Source: Anniella stebbinsi (Eukaryota > Chordata > Lepidosauria > Squamata > Anniellidae). From it: a DNA stretch of 64,000 nt. The stretch is taken from the NCBI GenBank assembly GCA_029215795.1, contig JARDYH010000003.1:171318382-171382381 (forward strand). The letters run 5' to 3'. This document shows, in pieces, positions 1-11,156 of this stretch. Position 1 is the first letter of the stretch, and each line of letters begins with the position of its first letter. Under the pieces are notes generated by a model. It saw nothing but the letters and a program-made list of their open reading frames with translations, was not told the DNA's origin and searched no databases. Position numbers and translations under genes: made by a program.

Positions 1-627
1 TGTCTAGCCCCCAGGGGGCATGTCCAGCCCCAAGGGGACATGCCCACCAGAACATAGCCTTGGTCACATGTCTGATTTTACAGCACACAATTAAGACAAA
101 CCTGTTCTAAGTAACATCTTAACATTAAAACCACTGAAATAAAGAACAAGTGAGACATTCAATCATTATACCTCTGGTTCATTAGCCATGTAAACAAGAC
201 CACAGTCAGTAGCAATACAAAAAAGGTCAGAACAGATGCCCATTATCACAATGCTTGGCAAGGATCTTTTCCTCCTTTTATCTAAATATCTCTTGAATTT
301 ACACTGCCTCAGCGTGCAGAGAACAGAAATCCTAATCAGGGTCCCAAAGAAAACTGCCCAAAGAAACCTCAGAAATGAGTCCCGTTGGTTTTAATAAAGC
401 TTACTCACAGATAAATGAATACAGGATTGCACCCTCTTCACAGCTGTTCACCTTAACTAGCAAGTGCAAGCCCCTCCTGTCAAGAAGAACTATGCAGTCA
501 TCAGAACCTGGCCTCATGGATTATGCAGCCAGTAGATGCTTGTGATGTTTTGCTGTTTCATGCCTGTTCTAGATGTAAGTATGTGTAATGTTTTTAAGAA
601 TGTTTATTGTTTAAAGATGTACTTACT
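1..627. other. No recognised feature
   Basis: AT-rich DNA without a recognisable gene or repeat. The 72-residue open frame starting at 536 runs into the MITE at 628 and resembles nothing I know. Confidence 0.5.
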
Positions 628-853
628 GGCTGAATTCGGACTACACAATAAGCAACTGGGGGTGGGGAAACAATCGACAGTTGTATTGACTATTGTGTTG
701 TTCGAATGCTGCCATAGTCAACTCAGCGCTGATCCTAATCCACACCACAGTTGATTCTTTATTACCATGTCGTGTGGGGAGTACCCCCTAGATGAACAAC
801 TGTAAAGCTGACTATTACCCCACCATTGCCTATCGTGTTGTCCGAATTCAGCC
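628..853 (+). mobile_element. MITE, GGCTGAATTC family, copy 1
   Basis: A 226-bp non-autonomous DNA transposon. Its terminal inverted repeats begin GGCTGAATTCGGA and end TCCGAATTCAGCC, followed inward by alternating ACACAATA / CTATCGTGT and CAACTG motifs. It is flanked by ACT on both sides, which would be a 3-bp target duplication as in PIF/Harbinger elements. Related copies are at 1373-1595, 32643-32862 and 39260-39485. It has no coding capacity. Confidence 0.8.
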
Positions 854-1372
854 ACTGTGTTTATACAGGGGAGTGAGTGATCAGGATGTGAGGTGAGAGC
901 TGATTGGCTGGTGTGTCAAAGGTCTGGATTGGCTGCTGGCAAGAGACTGTGGGAGGAGTTAGATGAGTGGGTCTGTGTGTGAAGTGCTGTGTGAGTTAGA
1001 GTTAAGTTTTGGGTCTGCCAGAGATAGGAAGGGTCTAGGATAGCTTGGTGAGAAGATAGAGGGAGGAGTGATAGTGTAGCCTAAAGGGTAGAGTAAGCAG
1101 AGTTGAAACGGAAGCATTTTTGAAAGCTTTTTGAAACCATTTAAAGAAACTGTACTGAACCCATTATGCTTTGTGCCTGAAGAAACCATTATGCTTTTAC
1201 AACTGCAATACCTTGCTACTTGTTAATAAATATTTTGTTTCACTCTAGTGTGGTTTATGAGGTGCCTAAGATGGGGTACAGGGGTTTAATGATGGCAGCG
1301 GAAGGGGAGAGGATAGGGGGCTGGGTTGGGCTGCTGTGAAGCCAAACAAGGGTGACAAGTCACAGAGACAGT
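854..1372. other. Spacer between two MITE copies
   Basis: No gene recognised. The 76-residue minus-strand frame at 959-1189 has no recognisable domain. The two flanking MITEs are in opposite orientation, so this 0.5 kb sits between inverted copies. Confidence 0.45.
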
Positions 1373-1595
1373 GGCTGAATTCAGACAACACGACCGTCAA
1401 TGGTGGGGTAATAAGCAACTTTACAGTTGTTCATCTAGAGGGTATTCCCCACACAACATGGTAATAAATAATCAACTGTGGTGTGGATTAGGATCAGCAC
1501 TGAGTTGACTTTGGCAGCATTCGGATGACACAATAGTCAATACAACGAATGTTCCCCTGCCCCCCAGTTGCTTATTGTGTCATCTGAATTCAGCC
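1373..1595 (-). mobile_element. MITE, GGCTGAATTC family, copy 2
   Basis: A 223-bp copy inverted relative to copy 1. It starts GGCTGAATTCAGAC, ends GTCATCTGAATTCAGCC (roughly) and is flanked by AGT on both sides. The interior shares the TTGACTATTG and CCACACCACAGTTGA-type motifs, read in the opposite direction. Confidence 0.8.
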
Positions 1596-1936
1596 AGTGT
1601 GTAGCACCCTGACACCAATCCATAGCTGGGATCTTTTGAATTATACAGAGAAGAATAAAAGAGTCCTAGAGGGAGGCATCACAGTGCTCTCCAGAAAGAT
1701 GCTTTCAGAGCCTAGGAGATCCAAACACACTCAAACAAGTCCAGCTAAGCCATGCTATGTACTCACATATCATCTTGCTGGGAGAGAACAATTCTAGGAC
1801 AAGACAACACTTTGCAATCAACCAGACAAAACAGTCATAAACAAAAAAGAAAAACACACTTCCTCATTGACATAGCAATACCTAATGATAAAAATGTTGC
1901 AGGAAAGAAAGAGGAAAGGAGAAATATATACGCACC

Positions 1937-3108
1937 ATAGGCATGCACAAAGGGTGTGCCAGATGTGCCCAGGCGCACCCAATGTCTGAAACAATAAGCA
2001 CTGAATGGGGGGGCATTGAGTAGGGGTCCAGAGGGGGATTCCAGACACAGTGAGAACAGTCCTCCGGCTGCTCTGCTGCCCTCCCCAACAGTGTGCTGTT
2101 GCTCCCGGCAGCAGGAGTGAAAAAGATTTGCTCCGCTGAGAGCCTCTTTGCTGGGCGCCACTGTTCAAAGGAATCATGGAAGGATGGGGGATCCTGAAGG
2201 CTAATATCACCTCATAAGCCCCTCCTCCAGTCAGTGTCACTACAAAGCCCCACCAATACTGGGGCTTGAGGAGCATCTCATTCACCCACCACCCCTGCAG
2301 TGGCCTCCCATGGTGAAGCAAGCCAAAGTCTCTACAGTGTTTAATAGGGGTGTACACTCTGCCCTGGAATTGTCTGATTACTGTGAACATCTGCAGTGTA
2401 TTCGGTCTTTCCGTGCAGGGATTAGCCACTTCTAAACCAATAGAATAACTTCAGGGTGGAGACATTCCCAATAGGAGCTTCTAACATCTCCAAAATTATC
2501 CTCCTGTTTTTGTGTAATATCTCCATATTTGGAAGATACTGAGTGGGGTGAGGGCATATTGACATCTGTGGCTAACCAATAGCCATTAGCCACACTTGTC
2601 TTCCTGTGTGTCCCCCCCCCCCCATCACAGTGTTTTGTCCTCCTTGCCTGTCATTCTAGTGAGAGAGAAATGCATGCACGGGCGAGAGAGAGAGAGAGAG
2701 AGATTTGCAGCTAGCTGTTTCTTGTTCCACTAATATTTCTAAGCTCTTTCTCCTTCTTAAAATCACTGAAACTCCCAGTGTGCTATGTTTCTGTATTCTA
2801 CTTCCTCCCCACTGAAAATTCTTTTAAAATATCCAAGCCTGCTAGTGTGTGAGTATTTTGCTGGCTGCTGGTACTGGGCTTCCAGTCCGGGAGTGGGGGG
2901 GGTGGAGTCATCATCTTCCTCCTCCTCCTCCCCCAAGCTTCGTAGCCTTGCATATAGGGGGAAGCTGTTGTGGCCTTGACACACCCCTAGTGTTTAATAA
3001 ATAAATGATTAAAAATAATGTCCTTTATGATTATTGAATAAATGTTCGCCTTTAAAAAAAAATCCCTGGGTGCACACCCTAATGAAATGTGCTGCACATA
3101 CCTATGAT
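1937..3108. mobile_element. Putative inverted-repeat transposon, about 1.17 kb
   Basis: The left end CATAGGCATGCACAAAGG is matched, inverted and imperfectly, by the right end, whose reverse complement begins CATAGGTATGTGCA. Both ends carry an inner GGGTGTGC motif near the border. I saw no target duplication, so the boundaries are provisional. The interior holds a (GA)n run at about 2684-2702 and a CTC/CCT-rich stretch near 2916. The 203-residue minus frame at 1818-2429 crosses the left border and has no recognisable domain. Confidence 0.45.
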
Positions 3109-3379
3109 AATATATAATCTTTGGGATCAATTTACTATATTTTAATATTCTTGAATCCCTAGTTTTCCAGACAAGGCTGACCCTACCATTAGGCCAAGTG
3201 AGGCACTGCTGCTCTGGTAGGCTTCTGAATGGGGAGTGGGGAGGGCTGCCATTTTGTCTTTCGCCTTGAGCACCAAAATGTTTTGGGGAAAGCTCTATCC
3301 TGAGGAGCTACTTGATGAAGCCCAGGCCAGGGAGCTTATCCTGCGGTCATCAGCTCCTAAAGAGATGAGCACCAAAGGG

Positions 3380-3500
3380 TCTGTTATTTTATTGTTTTGT
3401 CTTTTGTAGCTTTTGTTGGTTTGTGGAAGTATTCAATTACAAACTGCCTTGAATATCATGGCACAAAGGCAGTATATAAATGTAAGAAGTAAATAAATAT
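3380..3500 (+). repeat. LINE/SINE-like 3' tail
   Basis: Ends AAACTGCCTTGAATATC...CAGTATATAAATG and then a short AAATAAATA run. This is the usual form of squamate LINE and SINE 3' tails (compare 22910-22985). The 5' part is too decayed to assign. Confidence 0.45.
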
Positions 3501-3566
3501 TCCATCTGAAAGTCCCCCCCCCCCAAAAAAAACTTCTTCCACGTGAAAGTTAAGCAAGGCCAGAGA

Positions 3567-3665
3567 TGTTGTTGTTGTTGTTCGTTACATTTCTATACTA
3601 CCCCATCATCGAAGCTTTCTGGGCAGTTTACAAAAGATTAAAACATTAAACATTAACAAACAACC
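3567..3665 (-). mobile_element. L2 3'-end fragment
   Basis: Read on the minus strand, it contains a diverged copy of the L2 tail motif CCGCCCAGAGAGCTTCGGCT seen intact at 57721-57740, and begins with a (GTT)n microsatellite. It is a 5'-truncated LINE insertion with no coding sequence. Confidence 0.6.
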
Positions 3666-4316
3666 ATCTTCCTCACCTTTCCAACTGGCTGGTTAATTCT
3701 ACCAAGCAAGTTTTCGAATTGTATTAAAACTGGTGTTGATTTTATTCTCCAAGGTAGCCTGGGATATGTGAAATCCCCAATGATTAGTGTTTCACCTGTT
3801 TAAGGAGATAAATGGCTAATGCTGCTCTTGTTAGTCTTATTGGGAGAATATGATTCACTGGATATGACTTCAAGGTTAGGCAGGAACAGGATGAAAAATG
3901 AAGAATAAACAAACCATTAACCATTGATTAGACATTGTAGATACAAATGATTCAGATGTCTTTGAGACATCAGGTTTTCCTTAGAAGGATGGGATATTCA
4001 TAATCAAACATATAGAGGTGCTGGTTCTCAAGAGAGACAAACAAATAATACTGTGCTGCTTTAGATAATATTTATTCCATGCATGTACCTTTTTATTGTT
4101 CAACATACCCTTGAAAACTGATAAAGCCTCTGCAAATAACTAGATAATCTATCCACTTATGTCTTATGTAATGAATGCTGGGAAGAATTCTGATGGTATG
4201 CATGTTTATAGCTCTATAGATGCAGAATCACAGATCAAACCATGGGTTGGATCCAGAGCCTCCCAGAATGGAATTCTGCTAACTGGTTGCGTCCACAGGT
4301 GGAAGGGGAGAGAGTA
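3666..4316. other. No recognised feature
   Basis: AT-rich sequence with no open frame above 60 codons and no repeat I could place. Confidence 0.4.
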
Positions 4317-4324
4317 ATTTTTGC

Positions 4325-5372
4325 TAGGGGTGTGCACGCCTGAAATTATCATATCATATCATTATCGGAAATCACTTTAAACAAAAAATTCGGATCCAAT
4401 TATCAGATATCCGATATTTAATTCGGAGCCCTATTTTGCCCTATAGAGTTGATTTTTGAGACAGAAAGGCCTAAAAGTTCAGTATTTTAACAGTTACAGT
4501 TACATTTCAGAACAATCCCTCCAACTGTGTATTTTATATGAATTTTTAAAACATCGTTTAACTTCTGACAGCTCAGAATGACAGCCTGCCACGTGCATTC
4601 AGAGATCTGTCAAAAAAGATGTACGATGTTTTAAAAAATCATATAAAATACAGGGGTGGAGAGATTGTTCTGAAATTTGGCACATATGTGTAGCAACATG
4701 TGCTAGACATGTGTATTAAATTTCAGATCAATCCCCCCAACCTTCGATTTTATATGATTTTTTAAAACATCATGCAACTTTATTGACAGCTGGTTGACCA
4801 GGCCGCCGTGCTGTCAAAATACTTCTTGTCTGTTTTTTTCCCCATAGGCTTGCATTGGGGGAAACATGTGCATAACTTTTTTATTTGAAATGATAATGAC
4901 ATGAAACTTGGGGAGCCAGGACTAGCAAGATCCAATCTGCAATGTCCAAAACGTTTCATGGCTCTATCTTTTCAAATTAAAAAGTTATAGGGGGTCCCCC
5001 AAAAGCCCCCCCCCTCACTGTAACTTCCTCAGTTTTAAAGATAAAAACTTGAAACTTGTGGGACATTGAAGATGGGTTCTGGCTAGTCATGTGTGAAAAA
5101 AATTCAGAGCAATTACTCAAACCCTCAATTTTATATGATTTTTTTAAAGATCGTGCTAGTTCTGACAGCTGGTTGACTAGGCCTCCCTGTTGCTTTCATA
5201 CCACAAAATGGTCGTCCGATAAGCTGATAAAATCTGATATTATCGGACCGAAAAAATTTCGGATCTGATAATTTCGGAGGGATTTCTATCGTATCATTAG
5301 CATTAATCGGATGTCCAATAAGCCATTATCGTATCATTATCGGACATTGGAACGATACGATACACATCCCTA
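4325..5372 (+). mobile_element. hAT-like non-autonomous element, ATCGGA family
   Basis: A 1,048-bp element with ends TAGGGGTGTGCACG and ACACATCCCTA, flanked by a perfect 8-bp duplication ATTTTTGC (4317-4324 and 5373-5380). The 8-bp duplication and TAGGG-type ends fit the hAT superfamily. Both subterminal zones carry ATCGGA/TCCGAT motifs (about 4362-4430 and 5215-5350). The interior contains an inverted repeat around 4497-4680 and motifs of the type TTTTAAAGATAAAAAC..GAAACTTG that also occur in the arms of the fold-back at 51253-56592. There is no transposase frame. Confidence 0.88.
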
Positions 5373-5380
5373 ATTTTTGC

Positions 5381-6363
5381 CAATTCCCCCTTCCTCCTGT
5401 TGCTTCCTGTGCCCCTCCAAATTAAAATTTGCTCTGGAGGCTTGTGGGACTCTCCAAAATGATTAAATTGCTCCCCCCCAATTCTCTGGGAGCCTCTGCT
5501 GGATCCAAGTCACTTCTGAGAAAAGACAGGTCTCTTCTGTTCTCTATAGTGTTCTGGATCCAGCACCATAGATTTAATTTCATATATAATCTTTAATGGA
5601 AGTAGTCCACATGTTCAGCTGACTGTCAAGTGATAGATCATTGAGTGCTGAGATGTTGCATGAATCAGCCTCAGCTCTGTTAGAATTATAGAGCCTTACC
5701 TTTATTAGTTATCCTTCCTCAACTCATGGTAGATTAGCATATTTGATATAAATAAATACAATTTCTAAAGATACAATGTGGAGAAGTTAATTGACTTTAT
5801 GTCAAATTTATTGCAACTAGATTTAAACAAGCCTGCCTTTCTTTGTGTTGAGCATGAATGTATAATATAAAATGCATTCTGCAGGGTCTAAAATAAATTA
5901 CTTTCAAGGCCCCTTCCAACTCTTTTGCAAGGGACCTTAGACAGCACCTATTCCATTCACCTGCTCAGTGCATTTTATATTCTAATTTAGGTCATTATAT
6001 TATAATTTTAGGGCAACACAAATTATAGCAAAATAAGTGCCAAGGAAAAGCTCACTGATAATCACTGTTGCAGAACTGAGATCTAAGCTCTGCACAAAGA
6101 GCTTTTCCTTTCTTGCTTTTCTACTACATAACCTGTAGGTGGCTCTGTGCTATAGCAGAATGTCGTAATTACGAAGTAAGAAAATACCCTTTCTTTCACT
6201 TTCAGAAATAATACCCCATTTTCCCCACTCTAACCCCGCCTCCTGGGAAAGTGCTCTGAAAAAACAGAAGTGAACCTGGAGGCTCATGTCATTGTCTACG
6301 AACCTGTAAACAACTGTGAGCAAGGTATCACAAGCACATAATAAATATGTCATGAAGAAAAGC
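5381..6363. other. No recognised feature
   Basis: AT-rich, single-copy-looking sequence. The 67-residue minus frame at 6150-6353 lies just past the 3' end of the Penelope-like frame and has no recognisable domain; part of this stretch may be Penelope 3' sequence. Confidence 0.4.
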
Positions 6364-6648
6364 TCATTGTTTCATATCTTTCATCCTGTGAAGTCCATTC
6401 ACTGTGAGTAAAATAGAGGATAGAATCCAAAAAAGTTCTCTTTTACTGAGTACTGTCTCACCTCCTCTCACCTTTTCTATCCCCCAGTAAACCAAAGATT
6501 CTGGCCCTTTTTTAAAATCTGTGAAATGTTTTGCCAAAGGTGCCCCTGTTTTTTGATGTCTTAGACTATACAGATGCTCGCCTATCCTGATCTTCAGTGG
6601 TCTTGTTGTCTTACCTATGTAAACCTTATTGCAGGGACAGATAAACAT
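6364..6648 (-). pseudogene. Penelope-like element, GIY-YIG endonuclease fragment
   Basis: About 94 codons match the C-terminal GIY-YIG endonuclease of Penelope-like retroelements, which nicks target DNA to prime reverse transcription. Visible landmarks are CPCNKVYIGKTTRPLKIRI (the YIG half and the following basic helix), GEHLYSLRHQ, an AKHF motif, YWGIEKVRGG, and the final KRELFWILSS..VNGL block where the family usually has a glutamate in REAFWI. The frame is closed immediately upstream (towards 6660), so the RT part is lost or frame-shifted. This is a 5'-broken dead copy. A pLTR-like segment in the opposite orientation lies 0.6 kb away at 7190-7440. Confidence 0.85.
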
Positions 6649-7189
6649 ATAAACGACTCCTTAAAAAGCCTGGAACCCAATGGATTAAAGGATTCATTAG
6701 ATTTATCCTCATACAAACAATAGTAAGACTTTACGATAAGGTTCCAGCATGAGAAGTAGCAAATGGGTAAAAACTTCCCCAAACTGCTACCAGAGCAAGT
6801 TCAAGATAAAACGCATTGGAAATGAAAATGAAGTGTATAGATTGTTGAGTGTTTACAGGATCATTGAGTTATAAGTCAACCAAGGCTGCCAGCTGAAGAA
6901 TGAAATGATTTAAATTGCTTTCAAACTGTCCCTGAGCTCAGAATTTCAAGACGACTGAGCCTATTGGGACATCACATGAGCAGAAAACTTTGAACTTTAA
7001 TTCTTATTCTAGATTCAGCTTTTTGTAGTAACAATCATAAAATTGTAGAGAAGTGCTCCAGGTCAGTGTACAAAATCTTGCATATGAATGTGTAAATGTT
7101 GAATATTTGTAGTGTGTTTGATAGCAAAGGAATGTAAACTAAGATGTGCTTCAGTTTGACATGAGTGTTGTTTCGTGCTTGCTTAATAT
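6649..7189. other. Sequence between Penelope-like fragments
   Basis: No open frame with recognisable RT motifs. On the minus strand this stretch lies upstream of the GIY-YIG frame and may be decayed Penelope coding or linker sequence, but I could not show it. Confidence 0.35.
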
Positions 7190-7440
7190 AATGGTTAATG
7201 ATTTTATGTTGTATCTTACAGTTGGCTAAAATGTGGCTATATTTGTTTTATGTAGCTCCTGACGAAGGTTTTGTAACCGAAATGCGTTGAGCAGCTAGAA
7301 GATAGGATAAAAGAAATAAAGAAAAATATTTTTACATAGCACCAGAGCTTTGCTCTCTTTTTTCTCCAGCTTGTTGGTGCCCCCTTCCCTCTTTGTTCCA
7401 TCGGTGTTATGAGGGAACCATAAAAAACAAGAAACATAAG
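7190..7440 (+). mobile_element. Penelope-like pLTR fragment
   Basis: Contains the CCTGACGAAGG...CGAAATGCGTTG signature that I associate with the pseudo-LTRs of vertebrate Penelope-like elements, followed by an AT-rich stretch. It is in the opposite orientation to the GIY-YIG fragment at 6364-6648. That fits a copy with an inverted 5' portion, a known Penelope configuration, or two independent fragments. Confidence 0.55.
7254..7297 (+). ncRNA. Hammerhead-ribozyme-like motif
   Basis: The core CTGACGA is at 7259-7265. A 4-bp stem II GGTT/AACC (7267-7270 with 7275-7278) has a TTGT loop and is followed by GAAA (7279-7282). A very short stem III region ATGCGT precedes a GTT cleavage triplet ending at 7288. 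Stem I is GCTC (7255-7258) paired with GAGC (7289-7292). One extra A (7266) lies between the core and stem II. Penelope-like elements are known to carry hammerheads with minimal stem III. Activity is not shown. Confidence 0.55.
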
Positions 7441-10198
7441 TCTCTACTAATTATTGTGCTCTGTCCCCTTGTTCAAAGGTCTGAAGCTGCTCTGAGGTCT
7501 GATCTCAAAGTCAGTCCAGATCTGATGAATTTTCTATAGGAATAGCACTTCCACATGGGATAAAGCATACATACGTGAAGACTGGTGTGTCATAATTCTT
7601 CACATCTCTGTTTTGCTGGGTGTATGTGGGCTAGAGTAAAATAGATCTAGGTGCTGTTGAGTCTGCATGTATTTTTCTACATAGAAATGCTATCTGTGTT
7701 GAAAAACATTATACTGGAAGGGAGGTCTGTTCTGGGTCATGAACCTTTCTGTGTTCCCTCTGTACATTGAACTTTTCCTAAGGTTTATAGTCTCAAATAG
7801 CTCTCAGTGACCCAATCCATTATTTGGCCTCATGATAATATTCTTCTAGTTGAATGCTTTGCATGCCAGCTGAATTACCTATGCACATCTTTTATTCCTA
7901 TGATCTTGATTGGTTCATATCAAGAATTTCTTGGTTGAAAACAATAAAAATTGAGTTGTTGTCCTCTGGAATTTAGGTACGTTGTATTTTGTTATTCACT
8001 TTTTAGCCTCTGCAAGAGGCCTTACATTATGAAAACCTATGCATGTATATCTGTATAGTATCCCCTCATGTATAATATTTCATACACAAATATTGTTGCT
8101 CCTGTAAAATGTGATATAAAATGGTTAGATTTTAAATTAAATCCTTCAAGTTTATGACTGTGGTTTCTCTTGTTTTTTAAGCAGTGTGATCAAGGATTAA
8201 TTTCAAGGATTACAAGGGTGTTTTGCTAAATTGTGTTTAGTTTCATTACATTTTAAGCATTCAACTAATGAGGAACTGAAAACTAAAACTGGGCTATTAA
8301 AACTAGCACACTGTAGCCAAATAAAAATTAACCATGGCATATAGTACAGAAACAGCAAATGTCAGCATAAGGAACTACAGAGTCTGCAATACATATTTTA
8401 AAAATTAGCTGCTTAAACCAGTCAACCATTAATTCTGCCTTAACAGGACTAGCATGGAGACTTGATGAAGTGGGATTTGATTCACAAATCACTTTGGCAC
8501 CACTTACTTTGGGAGGTAAGTCCATCTAATTTATGTGGGTTTCACACATTCCCATTCTCCAAGGACCCCTTTTTCTCTAACATGTAATCCAGTGTCACTT
8601 CTGTGAGTTTGAAGCATGCTATATGTGTAGGCTGGGAGAGACCTTACAAGAAACTGACTGTTTTGCCTCAGTTCCAGGGAGAAAAAGGTAATGCCATTAA
8701 ATTCTTAAGTGTGTTTGAAGGAGCAAAAAACTTCTGCAATGGATCGAGGATGTCATACAGTTATTAAGGTTTCAGGACGAAGGTTTGAACACATACTTAA
8801 AAATTTAGCTTTTTTGAAAGAGAGAGAGGGAGAGAGAGAGAGAGAATCTGTTCCTAAAAACAAGGGTTGCATATTCATGTTACCTTTGACTGACTCTCGA
8901 GTGGCAACCACACCAGACATTCAAGTTGCTTCAGTCAGACATGATTGATGACTGTATCCTCTGAATAAGTCTATTGACTTTCATGGGCTGTTTCATCCAA
9001 AACACACTCCCCACATTTACATTGAACACAATGATGACATTCTTAATTCTAACAACTCCAAAGACATAGTGGAAACAGTAGGCCAAATTCAGAGGGTGTG
9101 ATAGAGCACCAATCTTCAATTATTTTACTTTGCTTGCTTACACCAGACTTCAATCTGAATCCACCAAAAAGTGAAATGATTCAGTCTTTAGCAGATCAAT
9201 TTTATTTTATACGGCTGATTAGTTGTCTCTGTTCCCTTTACCTTTCACCAGCTTTATTAAGAACCAAACCTGTTTTTCTCTTAGGTTTAGGGCAATAGAT
9301 TTTTCAAAATGCATTCAGTAAATAACACTTGGTCATTCAGCCCATCTAGTGTGTATCTCTGTAGAACCTCTTTGTTTAGTTACAGATAACTAAATAATTC
9401 AGAACAGTGGAAAACTAGTTCTCATTTCAGTCTGTCGCTACAGCTGCTTGGGTTGGGAGAAGAGGGTCTTGTCCTCTTCCTCTGGGGACTGGGAGTGGAT
9501 TGCTCAGATGGATGGCATTTAGAAACAAACAAACAAAGATAGATAGATGGGATGTTTGGGGGGAGGGACCATAGAACATCTTTGTAAAGCAGCACAGGGT
9601 AGGATTGTTTGAGCTCCATTACATCATGTTGTGTGTTACATTGTGGGTAGGGTGACTGCAATTCAATTCAAGGATCTGATATCAAATCTTTGAACAAAAG
9701 GGGAAACATTGTAGACAATCGGAATGGGCTGGAATGAGCAGCTAAAAGTGATCTGAACAAATTGTAGATTTCAGTGAGGATGCTCAGAGAGACATTCTTC
9801 TACCCACCTCTCTTATTAAAATGCTGCTGATAGTTGCAACAGCCCTGTTGGAAAGATACGGTGTCTGCCCCTTTTCACCTTCACTGAGACCATCCAAATG
9901 AGTAATAGCGGTGTGAAACCCCATAGCCCGGTGATGGATGTGATATATGAATCTGAATAAAATACATCTTGTCATGGGATTTTGAAGTTCTCATTAACTC
10001 TCATTCATCCTCAGTTTATTGCTTCTGTTTTAATATTGTTCAAAGCAAAAGAAACCAAGCAAGCTACCTGCACCTTCATACAAAACCTTTGTATGTTCCA
10101 TCACTCTGATGCCTCACAGCCAATAATAGAAAAACCCTATTACGGCCCATATCTCACATCATTTCTGATCTAAAACAGAAGTGTAGAGAAGCTTTACT
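7441..10198. other. No recognised gene; GA microsatellite
   Basis: AT-rich sequence with only short frames of no recognisable content. A (GA)n/(GGGA) run lies at about 8817-8846, and short AAAC and GATA runs lie near 9525-9547. Confidence 0.45.
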
Positions 10199-10296
10199 CA
10201 ACCTGGCATTCTCCAGATGTGTGGAACTCCCACCAGATGACCATGGAAGTGCTGGCTGGAGGAGATGGGAGTTGTGGTCCTGCACATCTGGAGGAC
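10199..10296. repeat. Short inverted-repeat (TCCAGATGTGTTGGACT-type) element
   Basis: Two inverted halves, CATTCTCCAGATGTGTGGAA and its partner CTGCACATCTGGAG, surround an ACCATGG...CTGGCTGG centre. Same type as 15727-15857, 37938-38030, 39575-39668, 43683-43795 and 46012-46130. This is a widespread MITE-like repeat with no coding sequence. Confidence 0.6.
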
Positions 10297-10349
10297 AAAT
10301 CAGTTTCACAAATCAACAATGCATTGCTGAGAAGGAGGAAACAGTCAAT

Positions 10350-10371
10350 ATATATATATATATATATATAT
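10350..10371. repeat. (TA)n microsatellite
   Basis: About 11 uninterrupted TA units. The short tyrosine/isoleucine repeat frames across it are artefacts. Confidence 0.9.
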
Positions 10372-10509
10372 GGAATTAATAACCCAGAGTGGCAGCTAAT
10401 AAGAACCACAAAAACCTGTGATGGAGAAAATGGAAAGAAGGCGAGAAAAATTCAATAATCAGTTAAGCCAAAGGCCTAGTGGAATAAAAAACATTATATC
10501 AGTGGTAAT

Positions 10510-10745
10510 AACAGTGGTATTTATTTTATTTATTTGTTAGATTTACATCCTACCTTTCTTCCAAGGAGCCCAAGGCAGTATACATTATCCTCCTCCTCCT
10601 CCTCCTCACCATTTCACCCCAACAATAACCCTAAGAGGGAAGTTAGATTGTGAGACAGTGCCTTGCCCAAAGTCATCCAGTGAGCTTCATGGCTCAATAA
10701 GAGTTAGAACACAGGTCTCTTGAGGTGAACATTATGAGCAAATTA
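10510..10745 (-). mobile_element. Sauria SINE, minus strand
   Basis: The reverse complement shows the body motifs of the squamate tRNA-derived SINE: CACTGGATGACTTTGGGC, AGGGTTATTGTT, GGAGGATAATGTATACTGCC, then CTTGGGCTCCTTGGAAG and an A-rich (AAAT)n tail. The tRNA-like head at the right end is partly lost. Retrotransposition would depend on a partner LINE. A (CCT)n expansion at about 10589-10607 lies inside it. Confidence 0.75.
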
Positions 10746-11156
10746 TCTCCCTGCAGGTACAGCTACTGGGGAAAACAAAATGAGGCCTAACAAAAAACAT
10801 GAAGCAGGTTGACTGAACACAAGGTAACCTAAACCTGTAGCCAGGACTCAAACATAGTGACCCAGTTCACACAACATATCAGGTTCATCAGAGTTTGTTT
10901 AACTCACAATGAGCCACGGCATGTGCTAGGTGCATGCAAGGCAATATTTTTAATATGCAGCCTTGAGTGGGGATTGCCATGCCATGGAAACCAAGCCACT
11001 GAGGATTAAACCTGGCCACTGAGGGCAGTCTGTATTTCAGATTTGTACCAGAGCCAGCAAAATTATGCTTGGACATTTCCTGTGCCAAGCAGCAATGGCA
11101 GGGCTTCCTGTATTTACGTGGTCAGTAGCCCTGGCTAGAGACCATTGCTGTCTAAA
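10746..11156. other. No recognised feature
   Basis: No gene. A CCCAGTTCACACAACATATC motif near 10861 resembles a MITE end, but no partner was found. Confidence 0.35.

Noticed and set aside
1818..2429. 203-codon minus-strand frame
   Set aside because: No recognisable domain, crosses the left border of a putative transposon, and overlaps other frames on the same strand.
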